A DNA stretch of 64,000 nt, from contig NZ_JAKGSI010000003.1 in NCBI RefSeq assembly GCF_021568315.1, forward strand, positions 248,001 to 312,000. The letters are read 5' to 3'. The translations under genes and the position numbers were made by a program. This DNA comes from Corynebacterium uropygiale (GTDB taxonomy: Bacteria; Actinomycetota; Actinomycetes; Mycobacteriales; Mycobacteriaceae). The notes below the pieces were generated by a model. It did no database searches. It had not been told where the DNA came from and worked only from the letters and a program-made list of their open reading frames with translations. This document shows positions 1 to 9,029 of this stretch, piece by piece. Within the stretch, counting starts at the first letter, position 1, and each line of letters starts with the position of its first letter.

Positions 1-1138
1 GTGAGCGCGTGCGCTCGCCATCGCGGGTGATCATGGTAAGAGCCCGCGCCACGGTGCTGTGCGGGGGAAGGCCCGGGGACTGGGTGAGCATGACGGGGCG
101 CTCGCCGTACTCGGGGCTGAGTCCTACGGGGCGTCGGGGGTCCTCCACCCGCCCGGCGAGGGTGCTGGCCAGGGTCGATTTGCCCGAGCCATTGTCGCCG
201 ATGAGCGCGCTGAGCCGTCCTGCCGGGAAGAGCGCCTCGCCGCATCGGAGCTCCGGGCCGGCCTTCTGCGGCCGGGTGAGGGAGCGGAGGGCGTCGACGT
301 CGATCTCCCCGAGCCGCCGGGCCTTGTGCTTCGGCTCGCGGCGCGCCCCGAGCCAGGAGGGAAGGGCGCTGAGCGCGAGGACGAGGATGGCGACGCCGAT
401 GAGAAGAATCGCGAGGGCATAGGCCGCGGGTTCGTCGATTTCCCTGCTGAGGTAGATCCCCAGCGGCATCGTGCGGGTCACGCCGGGCAGGGATCCGGCG
501 AAGGTGAGGGTGGTGCCGAACTCGCCGAGGGAGCGCGCGCAGGCGACGCCGGCGCCCGTGCACAGGGGCCGGAGGATCGCCGGCAGAATGATGTGCCAGG
601 CGATGCGCCCGGGACTCATGCCGAGGGCCGCCGCCGAGGCGATCACCTCCTGGTCCATCTGGCGGAGGGCGGCGTCGACCGTCACCACGACGAAAGGCAA
701 CGTGATGACGACGTGCGCGAGGACCACCCCCGAGAAATGGAAGGCAAAGTGCAGGTGGAGGGCGTCGAGAAGGGGAGCGAGGAGGCCGCGGCGCCCGGCG
801 AGGGCACTGAGCGCCAGGCCGGCGACGACAGGCGGCATCGCGAGCGGAAGGACCACGAGAAGCCGGATGATGCCCGCGCCGCGGCGCACCGACTGCAAGA
901 CTAAGGCCAGCGGAACACCGAGGATGACGGTCACGACCGTGGCCTGGATGGCCGCTGCGATCGTGAGGATCAGCATCTCGCGGGTCTCGGGGCGGGCCCA
1001 CACCTCGGGGACCTCGGTCCAGGACACGCGCGCGAGCAACGCGACAAGCGGCCCGCAGAGCAGAAGAAGCGCGCACAGCGCGAGCAGCTGGGCGAGGACG
1101 GGCGCCCGAGTGGGCGTGCGGCGGAGGCTACGGCTCAT
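1..1138 (-). CDS. modBC: Molybdate ABC transporter, fused permease (ModB) and ATPase (ModC), 3' end outside window
   Basis: This encodes the inner-membrane channel and the ATPase of a molybdate importer in one chain. The frame reads without interruption from an ATG at 1138 to the window edge (379 residues, no stop reached). Residues 1 to about 270 are a hydrophobic permease with the EAA-type loop ASAAALGMSPGRIAWHIILP near residue 165 and the ModB/CysW signature GEFGTT. After a basic linker (RREPKHKARR) an ABC ATPase begins, with Walker A GDNGSGKST near residue 308. The Q-loop region is near the edge; Walker B and the signature motif lie beyond it. It starts 17 bases after the modA stop, so the two form an operon. 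Family assignment is secure; specificity for molybdate rather than tungstate or sulfate is inferred from modA and the cofactor genes nearby. Confidence 0.9.
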   Translation of the reverse strand, partial: MSRSLRRTPTRAPVLAQLLALCALLLLCGPLVALLARVSWTEVPEVWARPETREMLILTIAAAIQATVVTVILGVPLALVLQSVRRGAGIIRLLVVLPLAMPPVVAGLALSALAGRRGLLAPLLDALHLHFAFHFSGVVLAHVVITLPFVVVTVDAALRQMDQEVIASAAALGMSPGRIAWHIILPAILRPLCTGAGVACARSLGEFGTTLTFAGSLPGVTRTMPLGIYLSREIDEPAAYALAILLIGVAILVLALSALPSWLGARREPKHKARRLGEIDVDALRSLTRPQKAGPELRCGEALFPAGRLSALIGDNGSGKSTLASTLAGRVEDPRRPVGLSPEYGERPVMLTQSPGLPPHSTVARALTMITRDGERTRS

Positions 1139-1155
1139 CTCAGAGGCTCACGCTC

Positions 1156-1959
1156 CTAGTGCGAAGAGCCTTCGGAAGGGGTGAAGCCGTGATCGTGCCA
1201 GAGGGCGTCGGCCTCTGGGGAGGTGAGATAGGAGACGAGCGCCTCCGCGCTCTCGCCGTGCTCGGAGGAGGAGGTGCGGGCGGCGAGCAGCTCGTTGGGG
1301 AAGTCCTTCGCGCCAGGCAGCTCGACGACGTCCAGCGCGTCCTTGGAAGCCAGGTAGTCCGTGCGGTAGACGAAGGCGGCGTCGGCATCGCCGGAAAGCA
1401 CCTTGCCGAGGGCATCGGAGACGGAATGCTCGAGGGAGACCGGCTGGAAGGACCAACCATTCTCCTTCATGATCGACTGCGCGACGTTGCCGCAGGGAAC
1501 CTGGGGATCGCAGAGCACCACGTGCGTCTCGGGGGAGGAGAGAACGTCAAGGTCAGCGAAGCGTTCCCCCTGCCCGCGGGGGACGACGAGGACCATCTCG
1601 TTGGTCGCCGCCACGACGGGATCCTCAACGAGGCCGCGGGACTGCGCGTCCTTCATCGTCCGCCGGTCCGCGGTGATGAGGACGTCCCCGGGCGCCCCGT
1701 CGCTCAGCTGCTGGACGAGCGTCGAGGAGCCGGCGTTGACGAAGGAGAGCGTCGCCGGGCTGTCCAGTTCTGCGGCCGCGGCGGAGAGGTCATCGTTGAG
1801 CACGCGGGTGGAGGCGGCGCCGAGGACGGTGAGCGTCGTGGCCTCGGGGGTATCGGAGTCGGGTGCCGATCCTTCCGAGGGGGCGCAGGCGACCATGCCT
1901 GCCCCGAGCCCGAGGCTCAGCAGGGCTCCGGCGATGCGGAGAGAACGCGATCGGATCAT
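1156..1959 (-). CDS. modA: Molybdate-binding lipoprotein ModA
   Basis: Extracytoplasmic solute-binding protein that captures molybdate for the ModBC importer. The 267 residues begin with a lipoprotein signal (basic MIRSRSLR, a hydrophobic stretch, lipobox GMVAC with the lipidated Cys near residue 25). The mature part has the ModA pattern: LTVLGAAST early on, FVNAGSSTLVQQL, and GAPGDVLITADRRTM. The start ATG is preceded by AAGGAG at 5 bases. It is first in a modA-modBC operon and lies just downstream of narI, so molybdate uptake sits beside its main consumer, nitrate reductase. I see no molybdenum-cofactor riboswitch in its leader. Confidence 0.92.
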   Translation of the reverse strand: MIRSRSLRIAGALLSLGLGAGMVACAPSEGSAPDSDTPEATTLTVLGAASTRVLNDDLSAAAAELDSPATLSFVNAGSSTLVQQLSDGAPGDVLITADRRTMKDAQSRGLVEDPVVAATNEMVLVVPRGQGERFADLDVLSSPETHVVLCDPQVPCGNVAQSIMKENGWSFQPVSLEHSVSDALGKVLSGDADAAFVYRTDYLASKDALDVVELPGAKDFPNELLAARTSSSEHGESAEALVSYLTSPEADALWHDHGFTPSEGSSH

Positions 1960-2054
1960 GGCAACTCCTTAGTGGTTTGTGGGGTACCTGCGGACGGCGG
2001 TGGGTGCCCACTGGCCGAATGGAGCCGAACCCCGCAGTGCCGGGCGTCCCGAGC

Positions 2055-2060
2055 AGTATA
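2055..2060 (-). promoter_or_regulatory. Probable -10 of the modA promoter (TATACT)
   Basis: TATACT on the minus strand, in the 171-base gap between narI and modA, would start a leader of about 90 bases. The leader can form a small CACTG/CAGTG hairpin and ends in an AAGGAG ribosome site. I see no convincing -35 and no ModE-like palindrome. Confidence 0.4.
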
Positions 2061-2130
2061 AAACAGCGCGGCCCGTCGGCGACCCCCACGAGAGCTCAAC
2101 GAGAGCCCCGAGAGCGGAGCCCCTAGCGCC

Positions 2131-2931
2131 CTAGCGGAGCTCCTCGTGCGTGCGCGGGGAGGCAGCGCGGTGAATCTCCTTGTGGTGCGAGCGCACCGGC
2201 TCCCAGGCCACGTCATAGCGCGGCCGCCGCGAGGACGTACCCTGCGGGTCGCGGGAGCGATACACCACGTACGGGCGGGTGAGGTAGCCCACCGGGGCAG
2301 AGAAGGCGTGGACGAGCCGGGTGAAGGGCCACACGGCTAAAAGAAGGAAGCCACAGAGGACGTGCACCTTGAACTGCCAGGGCACATCGCTCATGAGCTC
2401 CGGCTGGGCGTTGAAGATGAAGAGCTGGCGCAGCCATGGGGAGATCGTCGCCCGGTAGTCATAGCCATGGGGGCCGCCGAAGACCTGCGTGGAGACCGTC
2501 GCCACGAATCCGGCCACCATCGTGAGGCTGAGCAGCGCGTACATGATTTTGTCCGAGACGGACGTCGCGAGGAAGACCGTGCGGTTGACCACCCGGCGAT
2601 AGAGCAGACCGATCAGCCCGAGGATCGCCGCTGTCCCGGCGATCGTTCCCGGGATCGTGGCGATGAGGTGATAGGCGTGGTCGCTGATCCCCACGGCGCG
2701 GGTCCAGGACTTCGGGAAGGCGAGGCCCATCACGTGCCCGAGGATGACAAAGACCATCCCCCAGTGGAAGAGCGGGGAGGAGAGGCGAAGGAGGCGGGAC
2801 TCGTAGATCTGCGAGGAGTGGGTCGTCCAACCGAACTGATCGGTCCGCCACCGCCAGACCAGCCCGACGATAAACGCCGCCACGGCCAGCCAGGGGAACG
2901 CGACCCAGAGGAAGAGGTCATGGGGAGACAT
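2131..2931 (-). CDS. narI: Respiratory nitrate reductase gamma subunit (cytochrome b)
   Basis: Membrane di-haem cytochrome b that oxidises menaquinol and passes electrons to NarH. I start it at the ATG at 2931 (MSPHDLFLWVAFPW), 266 residues. A longer reading frame exists but its upstream part overlaps narJ and is low-complexity. There are about five membrane helices. Haem-ligand candidates are H56 and H66 (HWGMVFVILGH), the same positions as in E. coli NarI, plus histidines in WQFKVHVLCGF and TRLVHAF. It overlaps narJ by 14 bases and is the last gene of the nar operon. Confidence 0.95.
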   Translation of the reverse strand: MSPHDLFLWVAFPWLAVAAFIVGLVWRWRTDQFGWTTHSSQIYESRLLRLSSPLFHWGMVFVILGHVMGLAFPKSWTRAVGISDHAYHLIATIPGTIAGTAAILGLIGLLYRRVVNRTVFLATSVSDKIMYALLSLTMVAGFVATVSTQVFGGPHGYDYRATISPWLRQLFIFNAQPELMSDVPWQFKVHVLCGFLLLAVWPFTRLVHAFSAPVGYLTRPYVVYRSRDPQGTSSRRPRYDVAWEPVRSHHKEIHRAASPRTHEELR

Positions 2932-3721
2932 GGTGATCCTTGAGGTGAGTGGGATACGGGAGGGGAGTTCCGAGGCCGACGAGTTCCGTCGGTGGGCCTG
3001 AACGGATGAGCTGAAGATAGGCCTCGACGGTGTCCTCGTCGATGGGAGGCAGGGCGCGGCAGAGCGCCCGCACGAGGTGGAGATAAGGCGAGTGCAGCTG
3101 CTCGAGGGCGGCGCGCAGCACCTCGACGCCATCGCGGTGGGCCGCGATGAGCTCCGTCGCCTGGGCGTGGAGCTCGCCGTGAGCGTGGGCCGCCGCCTCG
3201 AGGAGCACCGCCAGGTGATCGGGAAGCTCCTCGCGCTCGAGCTCGTAGCCGAGCGCATAGAGGGAGTGCTGAAAAGCGAGGATGGCGCTGCCGCGCTGGC
3301 GGGTATCGCCCACCGCGTAGTAGCTGAGGTAGAGGGAGCAGCGCCGCCGCTGGTCAAAGGTCTCCACGTAGTGGGTCTCCATGCCGCGGTGGCCGCGTGC
3401 GTGGGCCTCGTCGAGGAAGGCGCGGATATCGGCGCGCACCGTCTGCTCCACGCAACCGAGCTGCTCCCGCACGGCCGCCAGCCGCGCGGGGAACTCCGGC
3501 CCGGGATAATCGAGCAGCAGCGAGCACATCATGAAGAGCGTCCGGCGCTCCTCCTCGCCCATGGGAACCGCCTCGATGAGCTGCTCCGGGAGGCGGCCCA
3601 CCATCGGCTGGGGTCTCGCTCTCCGCGCCTCGGTCCGCGCCTCACCCCGGGTCTGGCCCCGGGAGCGCCTGCCCCTTGCGCCCAGCCTGCCGCGCAGGCG
3701 CGACGTCACATGGGGCATCAT
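2918..3721 (-). CDS. narJ: Nitrate reductase assembly chaperone NarJ
   Basis: Delta subunit, a cytoplasmic chaperone that helps insert the molybdenum cofactor and clusters into NarG and is not part of the final enzyme. From residue 54 it follows the family (GEEERRTLFMMCSLLLDYPG, then ETHYVETFDQRRRCSLYLSYY). The ATG at 3721 overlaps the narH stop as ATGA and has GGAGGG eight bases upstream, so coupled initiation there is the best call. It gives an unusual arginine-rich head of about 40 residues. Internal ATGs at 3604 and 3562 would remove it but lack ribosome sites. Confidence 0.92.
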   Translation of the reverse strand: MMPHVTSRLRGRLGARGRRSRGQTRGEARTEARRARPQPMVGRLPEQLIEAVPMGEEERRTLFMMCSLLLDYPGPEFPARLAAVREQLGCVEQTVRADIRAFLDEAHARGHRGMETHYVETFDQRRRCSLYLSYYAVGDTRQRGSAILAFQHSLYALGYELEREELPDHLAVLLEAAAHAHGELHAQATELIAAHRDGVEVLRAALEQLHSPYLHLVRALCRALPPIDEDTVEAYLQLIRSGPPTELVGLGTPLPYPTHLKDHHVSP

Positions 3722-5292
3722 TGCTCATCCCTCCGGGGCGGGAAGAGGTTCGACGGATGCGCGCCGGCATCCCAGCTGGCCAGGGACACGGGGCCCGCTG
3801 CACTCCCCGCACCCACCGTGCAGGCCTCGGGCGCGCCGGGGCCGAGCGGCTGCTCCCCGAAGGGATCGAGGGAGGCGATCCCCCGGGGTGTTTCGGGCGA
3901 GGAGGTGGGGATGACGTAGCGGTCATCGTACTTGGCGATGGCGAGCAGCCGGTACATGCGCTGGAGCTCCTCGCCGGTCATGCCGACGGCCTCGGCGATC
4001 TCCTCCTGGGGTTCCTGCCCCAGGTTGATGTCCCGCATGTACGAGCGCATCGCGGCGAGGCGGCGCAGCGAGAGCTCGACGGGCGCCGTGTCCCCCGCGG
4101 TGAAGAGGCCTGCGAGGTACTCGAGGGGAATGCGCATGGTGGCGAGCGTCGTGAAGAGGAGGGTGGCGTCCTCGCCGTCGGCGCCGGAGGCCGTGATGGA
4201 GTCCACCACGGGGGAGAGCGGCGGGATGTACCAGACCATGGGCAGGGTGCGGTACTCCGGGTGGAGGGGCAGGGCCAGCCGGTAGGTCTGGATGAGGGCG
4301 TAGATGGGGGATTGCTGCGCCGCCTCGATCCACGAGTAGGGGATGTCCTCCGCCCGGGCGGCCTCGATGACGCGGGGGTCGTGCGGGTCGAGGAGGAGGG
4401 AGCGCTGCGCCTCGTAGAGGTCCTTCGGGTCCTCCGTGGCGGCGGCCTCGGCGACGCGGTCGGCATCATAGAGGAGAACACCGAGGTAGCGCAGCCGGCC
4501 GACGCACGTCTCAGAGCACACCGTCGGCTGCCCGATCTCCAGGCGCGGGTAGCAGAGTGTACATTTCTCGGCCTTGCCGGTGCGGTGGTTGAAGTAGACC
4601 TTCTTGTAGGGGCAGCCCGAGACGCACATGCGCCAGCCGCGGCAGCGATCCTGGTCCACCAGGACGATCCCATCCTCCGTGCGCTTATACATCGCGCCGG
4701 AGGGGCAGGAGGACACGCAGGTGGGGTTGAGGCAGTGCTCGCAGATCCGGGGGAGGTAGAACATGAAGCTGTCCTCGATGTTCTTCTTCACCTCCATGTT
4801 CATGGTGTGAAGGACGGGGTCCTCATCCATGGTGGCGGTGGATCCACCGAGGTTATCGTCCCAGTTCGACGACCACTCGATCTTCTTCAGCTCCCGGCCG
4901 TCGAGCTGCGAGACAGGCCGGGCGGTGGGCTGGGTGCGCTGTCCGCGCGGCGCGGAGAGGAGCGCATCGTACTCGTAGGTCCAGGGCTCGTAGTAGTCCT
5001 GGATGGTCGGCAGGTTGGGGTTGTGGAAGAGGGTGGCGAGCTTCTTCAGTCGCCCGCCCGAGCGCGGCCGCAGCCTGCCCGAGGCGGTGCGGGTCCAGCC
5101 GCCCTTCCAGCGCTCCTGATCCTCCCACGTGCGTGGGTATCCCACGCCGGGGCGGGTCTCCACGTTGTTGAAGTAGATGTACTCGGTGCCAGCGCGGTTG
5201 GTCCACGCTTGCTTGCAGGTGACAGAACAGGTGTGGCAGCCGATACACTTGTCCAGGTTCATCACCATGGCGATCTGGGCCATGACCTTCAT
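3718..5292 (-). CDS. narH: Respiratory nitrate reductase beta subunit (iron-sulfur)
   Basis: Electron-transfer subunit between NarI and NarG. The 524 residues contain the four cysteine groups of NarH: CIGCHTCSVTCK near residue 16, CEHCLNPTCVSSCP, CRGWRMCVSGCP (in which Trp replaces the second Cys, as in the 3Fe-4S cluster of the family), and CTLCYPR followed by CSETC. The family start (MKVMAQIAMVMNLDKCIGCH) is conserved. Its ATG shares one base with the narG stop and its stop overlaps the narJ start, so GHJ are translationally coupled. Confidence 0.97.
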   Translation of the reverse strand: MKVMAQIAMVMNLDKCIGCHTCSVTCKQAWTNRAGTEYIYFNNVETRPGVGYPRTWEDQERWKGGWTRTASGRLRPRSGGRLKKLATLFHNPNLPTIQDYYEPWTYEYDALLSAPRGQRTQPTARPVSQLDGRELKKIEWSSNWDDNLGGSTATMDEDPVLHTMNMEVKKNIEDSFMFYLPRICEHCLNPTCVSSCPSGAMYKRTEDGIVLVDQDRCRGWRMCVSGCPYKKVYFNHRTGKAEKCTLCYPRLEIGQPTVCSETCVGRLRYLGVLLYDADRVAEAAATEDPKDLYEAQRSLLLDPHDPRVIEAARAEDIPYSWIEAAQQSPIYALIQTYRLALPLHPEYRTLPMVWYIPPLSPVVDSITASGADGEDATLLFTTLATMRIPLEYLAGLFTAGDTAPVELSLRRLAAMRSYMRDINLGQEPQEEIAEAVGMTGEELQRMYRLLAIAKYDDRYVIPTSSPETPRGIASLDPFGEQPLGPGAPEACTVGAGSAAGPVSLASWDAGAHPSNLFPPRRDEQ

Positions 5293-8200
5293 CAGTAGTC
5301 CACCTCCTGGGAGCGGCGACGGATGCGGGTGACCTCGTCGCGGTTATTGCCGGTGGGGCCGATGTAATTGAAGCCGTAGGTGAGGTGCCCGTAGCCCCCG
5401 GCGACGTGAATGGGTTTAATCATGATCCTGGTCAGCGAGTTGTGGGTGCCTCCGCGGCGGCCGGTCCGCTCGTTGAGCGGGGTGCCGGTGGTGCGCTCCT
5501 GGGCGTGGTTCATGTACACCGTGCCCTCGGGGATGCGGTGGGAGACGATCGCGCGGGCGCTCACCACGCCGTTGCGGTTATAGGCCTCCACCCAGTCGTT
5601 ATCGCTGATCCCCAGCTTCTCTGCGTCCTTGTCGGACATCCAGATCACCTGCCCGCCCCGCGAGATGGAGAGGGTATGCAGGTTGTCGAAGTACTGGGAG
5701 TGAATGGACCACTTGTTGTGCGGGGTGAGGTAGCGGACTGTCACCTCGCGGGTGCCGTCCTCGGCTTCGAGGGTCTCGCCCGGGCCCACCTCCCCGTTGA
5801 GGTGCCGGCGGTCCAGCGGCGGGCGGTAAATGGGCAGGGCCTCGCCGTAGTCGAGGAACCAGTCGTGGTCGAGGTAGTAGTGCATCCGCCCGGAGAGGGT
5901 GTGGAAGGGCTTGCCGTGTTCGATGTTGATGGAGAACGCGGTGTAGCGTCGGCCATTCTTCTTGGAGCCCGTCCACTCGGGTGAGGTGATGACCTCCGTG
6001 GGCCGCTCTTTGATGGCGTCCCAGGTGATGCGGGTCCCGACGGTGTCCGCCCACAGATCGTGGAAGTCGATCCCCGTGCGCGTGCTCTGGTTGAGGAATC
6101 CCTCGCGGGCGACGGCGCCGTTGGAGACCCCGGAGAGGTGGAGGATCGTCTCGATGGCCTTGACCTCCGTGCTGAGCTCCGGGCGCGGCCCCGCAGAGCG
6201 GGTGGGGGATTCGCCGTTGATGAGGCGAAGCTCCTCCACCTGCTCGGCCACGTTATACGCCGTGCCGTGCGTTCCCGTGCCGAGCGAGGCCGTGAGCGGA
6301 CCCAGGTGGTTCCACTTTTCCGCGATGGCGGTGTAGTCGCGCTCGACGGGGATGAGCTTGGCCATGGTCTTTCCGGGAATGTAGCCCTCGGCCTCGACGT
6401 CCGGCACGACGCCGCGAGGCATGCTCAGTTCATCGGGGCTGTCGTGCCCGAGGGGCGCGGTGATGATGTCCGTCTGGGTGCCCAGCCACGTCACCGCGAG
6501 CTCCGAGACCGCCTGGGAGAGATCCCGGAAGACGGCGAAGTCCGTCCGCGCCTCCCACGGCGGGTTGATGGCCGCGTTGAAGGAGTGGATGAAGGGGTGC
6601 ATGTCCGTCGTGGAGAGGTCGTGCTTCTCATACCACGTGGCGGCGGGAAGGATGATGTCGGAGACCAGGGTCGTGGAGGTATTCCGGAAGTCCGTGGTCA
6701 TCATGAGGTCCAACTTGCCCTCGGGGGCGGTGTCCCTCCAGCGGATGCTGGCAGGCCTCTCCTCGGGGGGAAGCTCCGTGGCGGTGGCGTCGGAATCCAC
6801 CCCGAGCATGTGGCGGAGGAAGAACTCCGTGCCCTTGGCGGAGGAACCCATGAGGTTGGTGCGCCAATTGAGGAGGATCCTCGGGTGGTTCTCCGGGGCG
6901 TCCGGGTCCTGGCAGGCGAACTGCAGCTCCCCGGAGGTGAGCTGCTCGACGACGAGATCCCGCACGTCCATGCCGCGTTCCCGGGCTTCCTCGCCGAGGC
7001 GCAGGGGGTTCTTGTTGAATTGGGGGTACGACGGCATCCAGCCGCGGGTCATCGATTCGATGAGGGTATCCGAGGTGAGTTTCTCACCAACGGTCCCGCG
7101 ATCAGCCAGCGGGCTCGCGAGCCGCGAGGCGCGCGTGTTGTCATAGCGCCACTGGTCGGTCGTGAGGTAGTAGAAGCCGGTGGTGATCATCTGGCGCGGG
7201 GGTCGCTGCCAGTCGAGGCCAAAGGCGTATTGGGACCAGCCGTTCATCGGGCGCAGCTTTTCCTGTCCCACGTAGTGGGCCCAGCCGCCGCCGTTGACGC
7301 CCTGGGTGCCGCACATGGAAGTGAGGGCCAGGAACGTGCGGTAGATGCTGTCAGCATGGAAGAAGTGGTTGACGCCGGCGCCCATGATGATCTGGGAGCG
7401 CCCGCGCGAATCCACCGCGTTCTGCGCGAATTCCCTTCCGATCCGGATGGCGGCGGCCGCCGGAACCCCGGTGAGCTCCTCCTGCCAGGCGGGGGTTCCG
7501 GGGCAGGAGGCGTCGTCGAAGCTGGCGGGCCACTCGCCGGGCAGGTGGAGATCCTCGCGGTTGACGCCGTAGTGGGCGAGCATGATGTCGAAGACGGAGG
7601 TGACCTTCACCCCGTCGACGAGGCGGTAGGGCACACCCCTGCGCACGATGCCCGCCCCCACCGGGCCCTGCCCCTCGTCCTCGGCGCTGTCCTCGCTGGC
7701 GGCGAGGTCGAAGCGCGGGAAGAGGACCTCGGCGGTGTGGCCGTCGTAGTCCTCGGCCTCCGCGATGGAAAGGACCGTGTCGAGCCCCTCCTGGTGGAGG
7801 TTCCACTTGCCTTCGCCGGCGGCGCCATAGCGGTCGGCAACCGTGCCGCCGGGGTCGACGACCCGCCCATCCCGCTGGAGGACGAGGAGCCGGTGGGTGG
7901 CGTTCTCGCTCTCGCGGAGGGCGGGATCGCTGGACGTCGCGGCCGTGAGGAACTTCCCGGGGGTGAGGGTGCCGTCGGGGCGTTCGTCGAGCTCCACGAG
8001 GAAGGGGGCGTCGGTGAAGCGCCGCATGTAGTCGAGGAAGTAGGGGGGTTTCTTCCCGACGTGGAACTCGCGGAGGATGACGTGGCCCATCGCGAAGGCC
8101 AGCGCGCCGTCGGTGCCGGGGTTGATGCGCAGCCACTCGTCGGCGAACTTCGTGTTGTCTGCGAAGTCGGGGGAGACCACCACGACCTTGGTGCCGTGGT

Positions 8201-9014
8201 AGCGGGTCTCCACCATGAAGTGCGAGTCCGGGGTGCGGGTGACGGGGATGTTGGATCCCCACATCATGAGGTAGCTGGAGTTGTACCAATCGCCGGACTC
8301 GGGCACGTCGGTCTGGTCCCCGAATGTTTGGGGCGAGGCCGGCGGGAGATCCGCGTACCAGTCGTAGAAGGAGAGCGCCACACCGCCGATCATCTGGAGG
8401 AAGCGCGTGCCCGCACCATAGGAGACCTGGGACATCGCGGGGATGACCGTGAAGCCGGCGATACGATCCGGCCCATACTGCTTGATCGTGTAGACGTGCG
8501 CCGCCGCAGCCATCTCGATGGCCTCTTCGTAGGGGATGCGCACGAGCCCGCCCTTGCCCCGCTGGGAGACGTAGGCGTGCCGCTTCTCTGGGGTCTCGAC
8601 GATGTCCTTCCACGCCAGCACCGGGTCCCCGAAGGCCTTCTTGTTCTCCCGGTACATGTCCACGAGCACCCCGCGCGCATAGGGATAGCGGATGCGGGTG
8701 GGGGAGTAGGTGTACCAGGAGAAGGAGGCTCCGCGGGGGCAGCCGCGGGGCTCATAGTCGGGGAGCTCGGAGCCGGTGCTGGGATAGTCGACGGCCTGGG
8801 ACTCCCAGGTGATGACGCCGTCTTTGACATAGACCTTCCACGAGCACGAGCCGGTGCAGTTCACCCCGTGGGTGGAGCGCACGACCTTATCGAAGGCCCA
8901 GCGGTTGCGGTAGAAGCTGTCGGCCTGGCGTCCGCCCTCGAGGAAGAGCTGTTGGCCCTCGGAGCCGGTGGAGCCGTGGCGGACGAAGCTGCCCATCTTG
9001 AAGAGAGGGTTCAT
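5292..9014 (-). CDS. narG: Respiratory nitrate reductase alpha subunit (molybdopterin)
   Basis: Catalytic subunit that reduces nitrate to nitrite with a bis-MGD molybdenum cofactor, facing the cytoplasm. The 1240 residues match the usual NarG length. The N-terminal cluster motif HGVNCTGSCSWKVY has His49 as an iron ligand, as in E. coli. GDWYNSSYLMMWGSNIPVTR carries the region of the molybdenum-ligating Asp. The C-terminal molybdopterin-binding part has NHAQERTTGTP. No twin-arginine signal for export is visible. It follows narK after 15 bases. Cofactor supply is explained by the moa/moe/mob genes upstream and modABC downstream. Confidence 0.98.
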   Translation of the reverse strand: MNPLFKMGSFVRHGSTGSEGQQLFLEGGRQADSFYRNRWAFDKVVRSTHGVNCTGSCSWKVYVKDGVITWESQAVDYPSTGSELPDYEPRGCPRGASFSWYTYSPTRIRYPYARGVLVDMYRENKKAFGDPVLAWKDIVETPEKRHAYVSQRGKGGLVRIPYEEAIEMAAAAHVYTIKQYGPDRIAGFTVIPAMSQVSYGAGTRFLQMIGGVALSFYDWYADLPPASPQTFGDQTDVPESGDWYNSSYLMMWGSNIPVTRTPDSHFMVETRYHGTKVVVVSPDFADNTKFADEWLRINPGTDGALAFAMGHVILREFHVGKKPPYFLDYMRRFTDAPFLVELDERPDGTLTPGKFLTAATSSDPALRESENATHRLLVLQRDGRVVDPGGTVADRYGAAGEGKWNLHQEGLDTVLSIAEAEDYDGHTAEVLFPRFDLAASEDSAEDEGQGPVGAGIVRRGVPYRLVDGVKVTSVFDIMLAHYGVNREDLHLPGEWPASFDDASCPGTPAWQEELTGVPAAAAIRIGREFAQNAVDSRGRSQIIMGAGVNHFFHADSIYRTFLALTSMCGTQGVNGGGWAHYVGQEKLRPMNGWSQYAFGLDWQRPPRQMITTGFYYLTTDQWRYDNTRASRLASPLADRGTVGEKLTSDTLIESMTRGWMPSYPQFNKNPLRLGEEARERGMDVRDLVVEQLTSGELQFACQDPDAPENHPRILLNWRTNLMGSSAKGTEFFLRHMLGVDSDATATELPPEERPASIRWRDTAPEGKLDLMMTTDFRNTSTTLVSDIILPAATWYEKHDLSTTDMHPFIHSFNAAINPPWEARTDFAVFRDLSQAVSELAVTWLGTQTDIITAPLGHDSPDELSMPRGVVPDVEAEGYIPGKTMAKLIPVERDYTAIAEKWNHLGPLTASLGTGTHGTAYNVAEQVEELRLINGESPTRSAGPRPELSTEVKAIETILHLSGVSNGAVAREGFLNQSTRTGIDFHDLWADTVGTRITWDAIKERPTEVITSPEWTGSKKNGRRYTAFSINIEHGKPFHTLSGRMHYYLDHDWFLDYGEALPIYRPPLDRRHLNGEVGPGETLEAEDGTREVTVRYLTPHNKWSIHSQYFDNLHTLSISRGGQVIWMSDKDAEKLGISDNDWVEAYNRNGVVSARAIVSHRIPEGTVYMNHAQERTTGTPLNERTGRRGGTHNSLTRIMIKPIHVAGGYGHLTYGFNYIGPTGNNRDEVTRIRRRSQEVDY

Positions 9015-9029
9015 GGGTGAGTCTTCCTA

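Noticed and set aside
1960-2054. Molybdenum-cofactor riboswitch in the modA leader
   Set aside because: Only a short hairpin is visible; the conserved multi-helix core of that riboswitch is absent.
6060-9020. 986-codon open frame antisense to narG
   Set aside because: It is the mirror of narG in a GC-rich genome where stop codons are rare; it is dominated by Gly, Val, Ala, Glu and Arg and has no motif or ribosome site. The same applies to the other long antisense frames (for example 14538-16217, 16261-18036 and 20145-22292).
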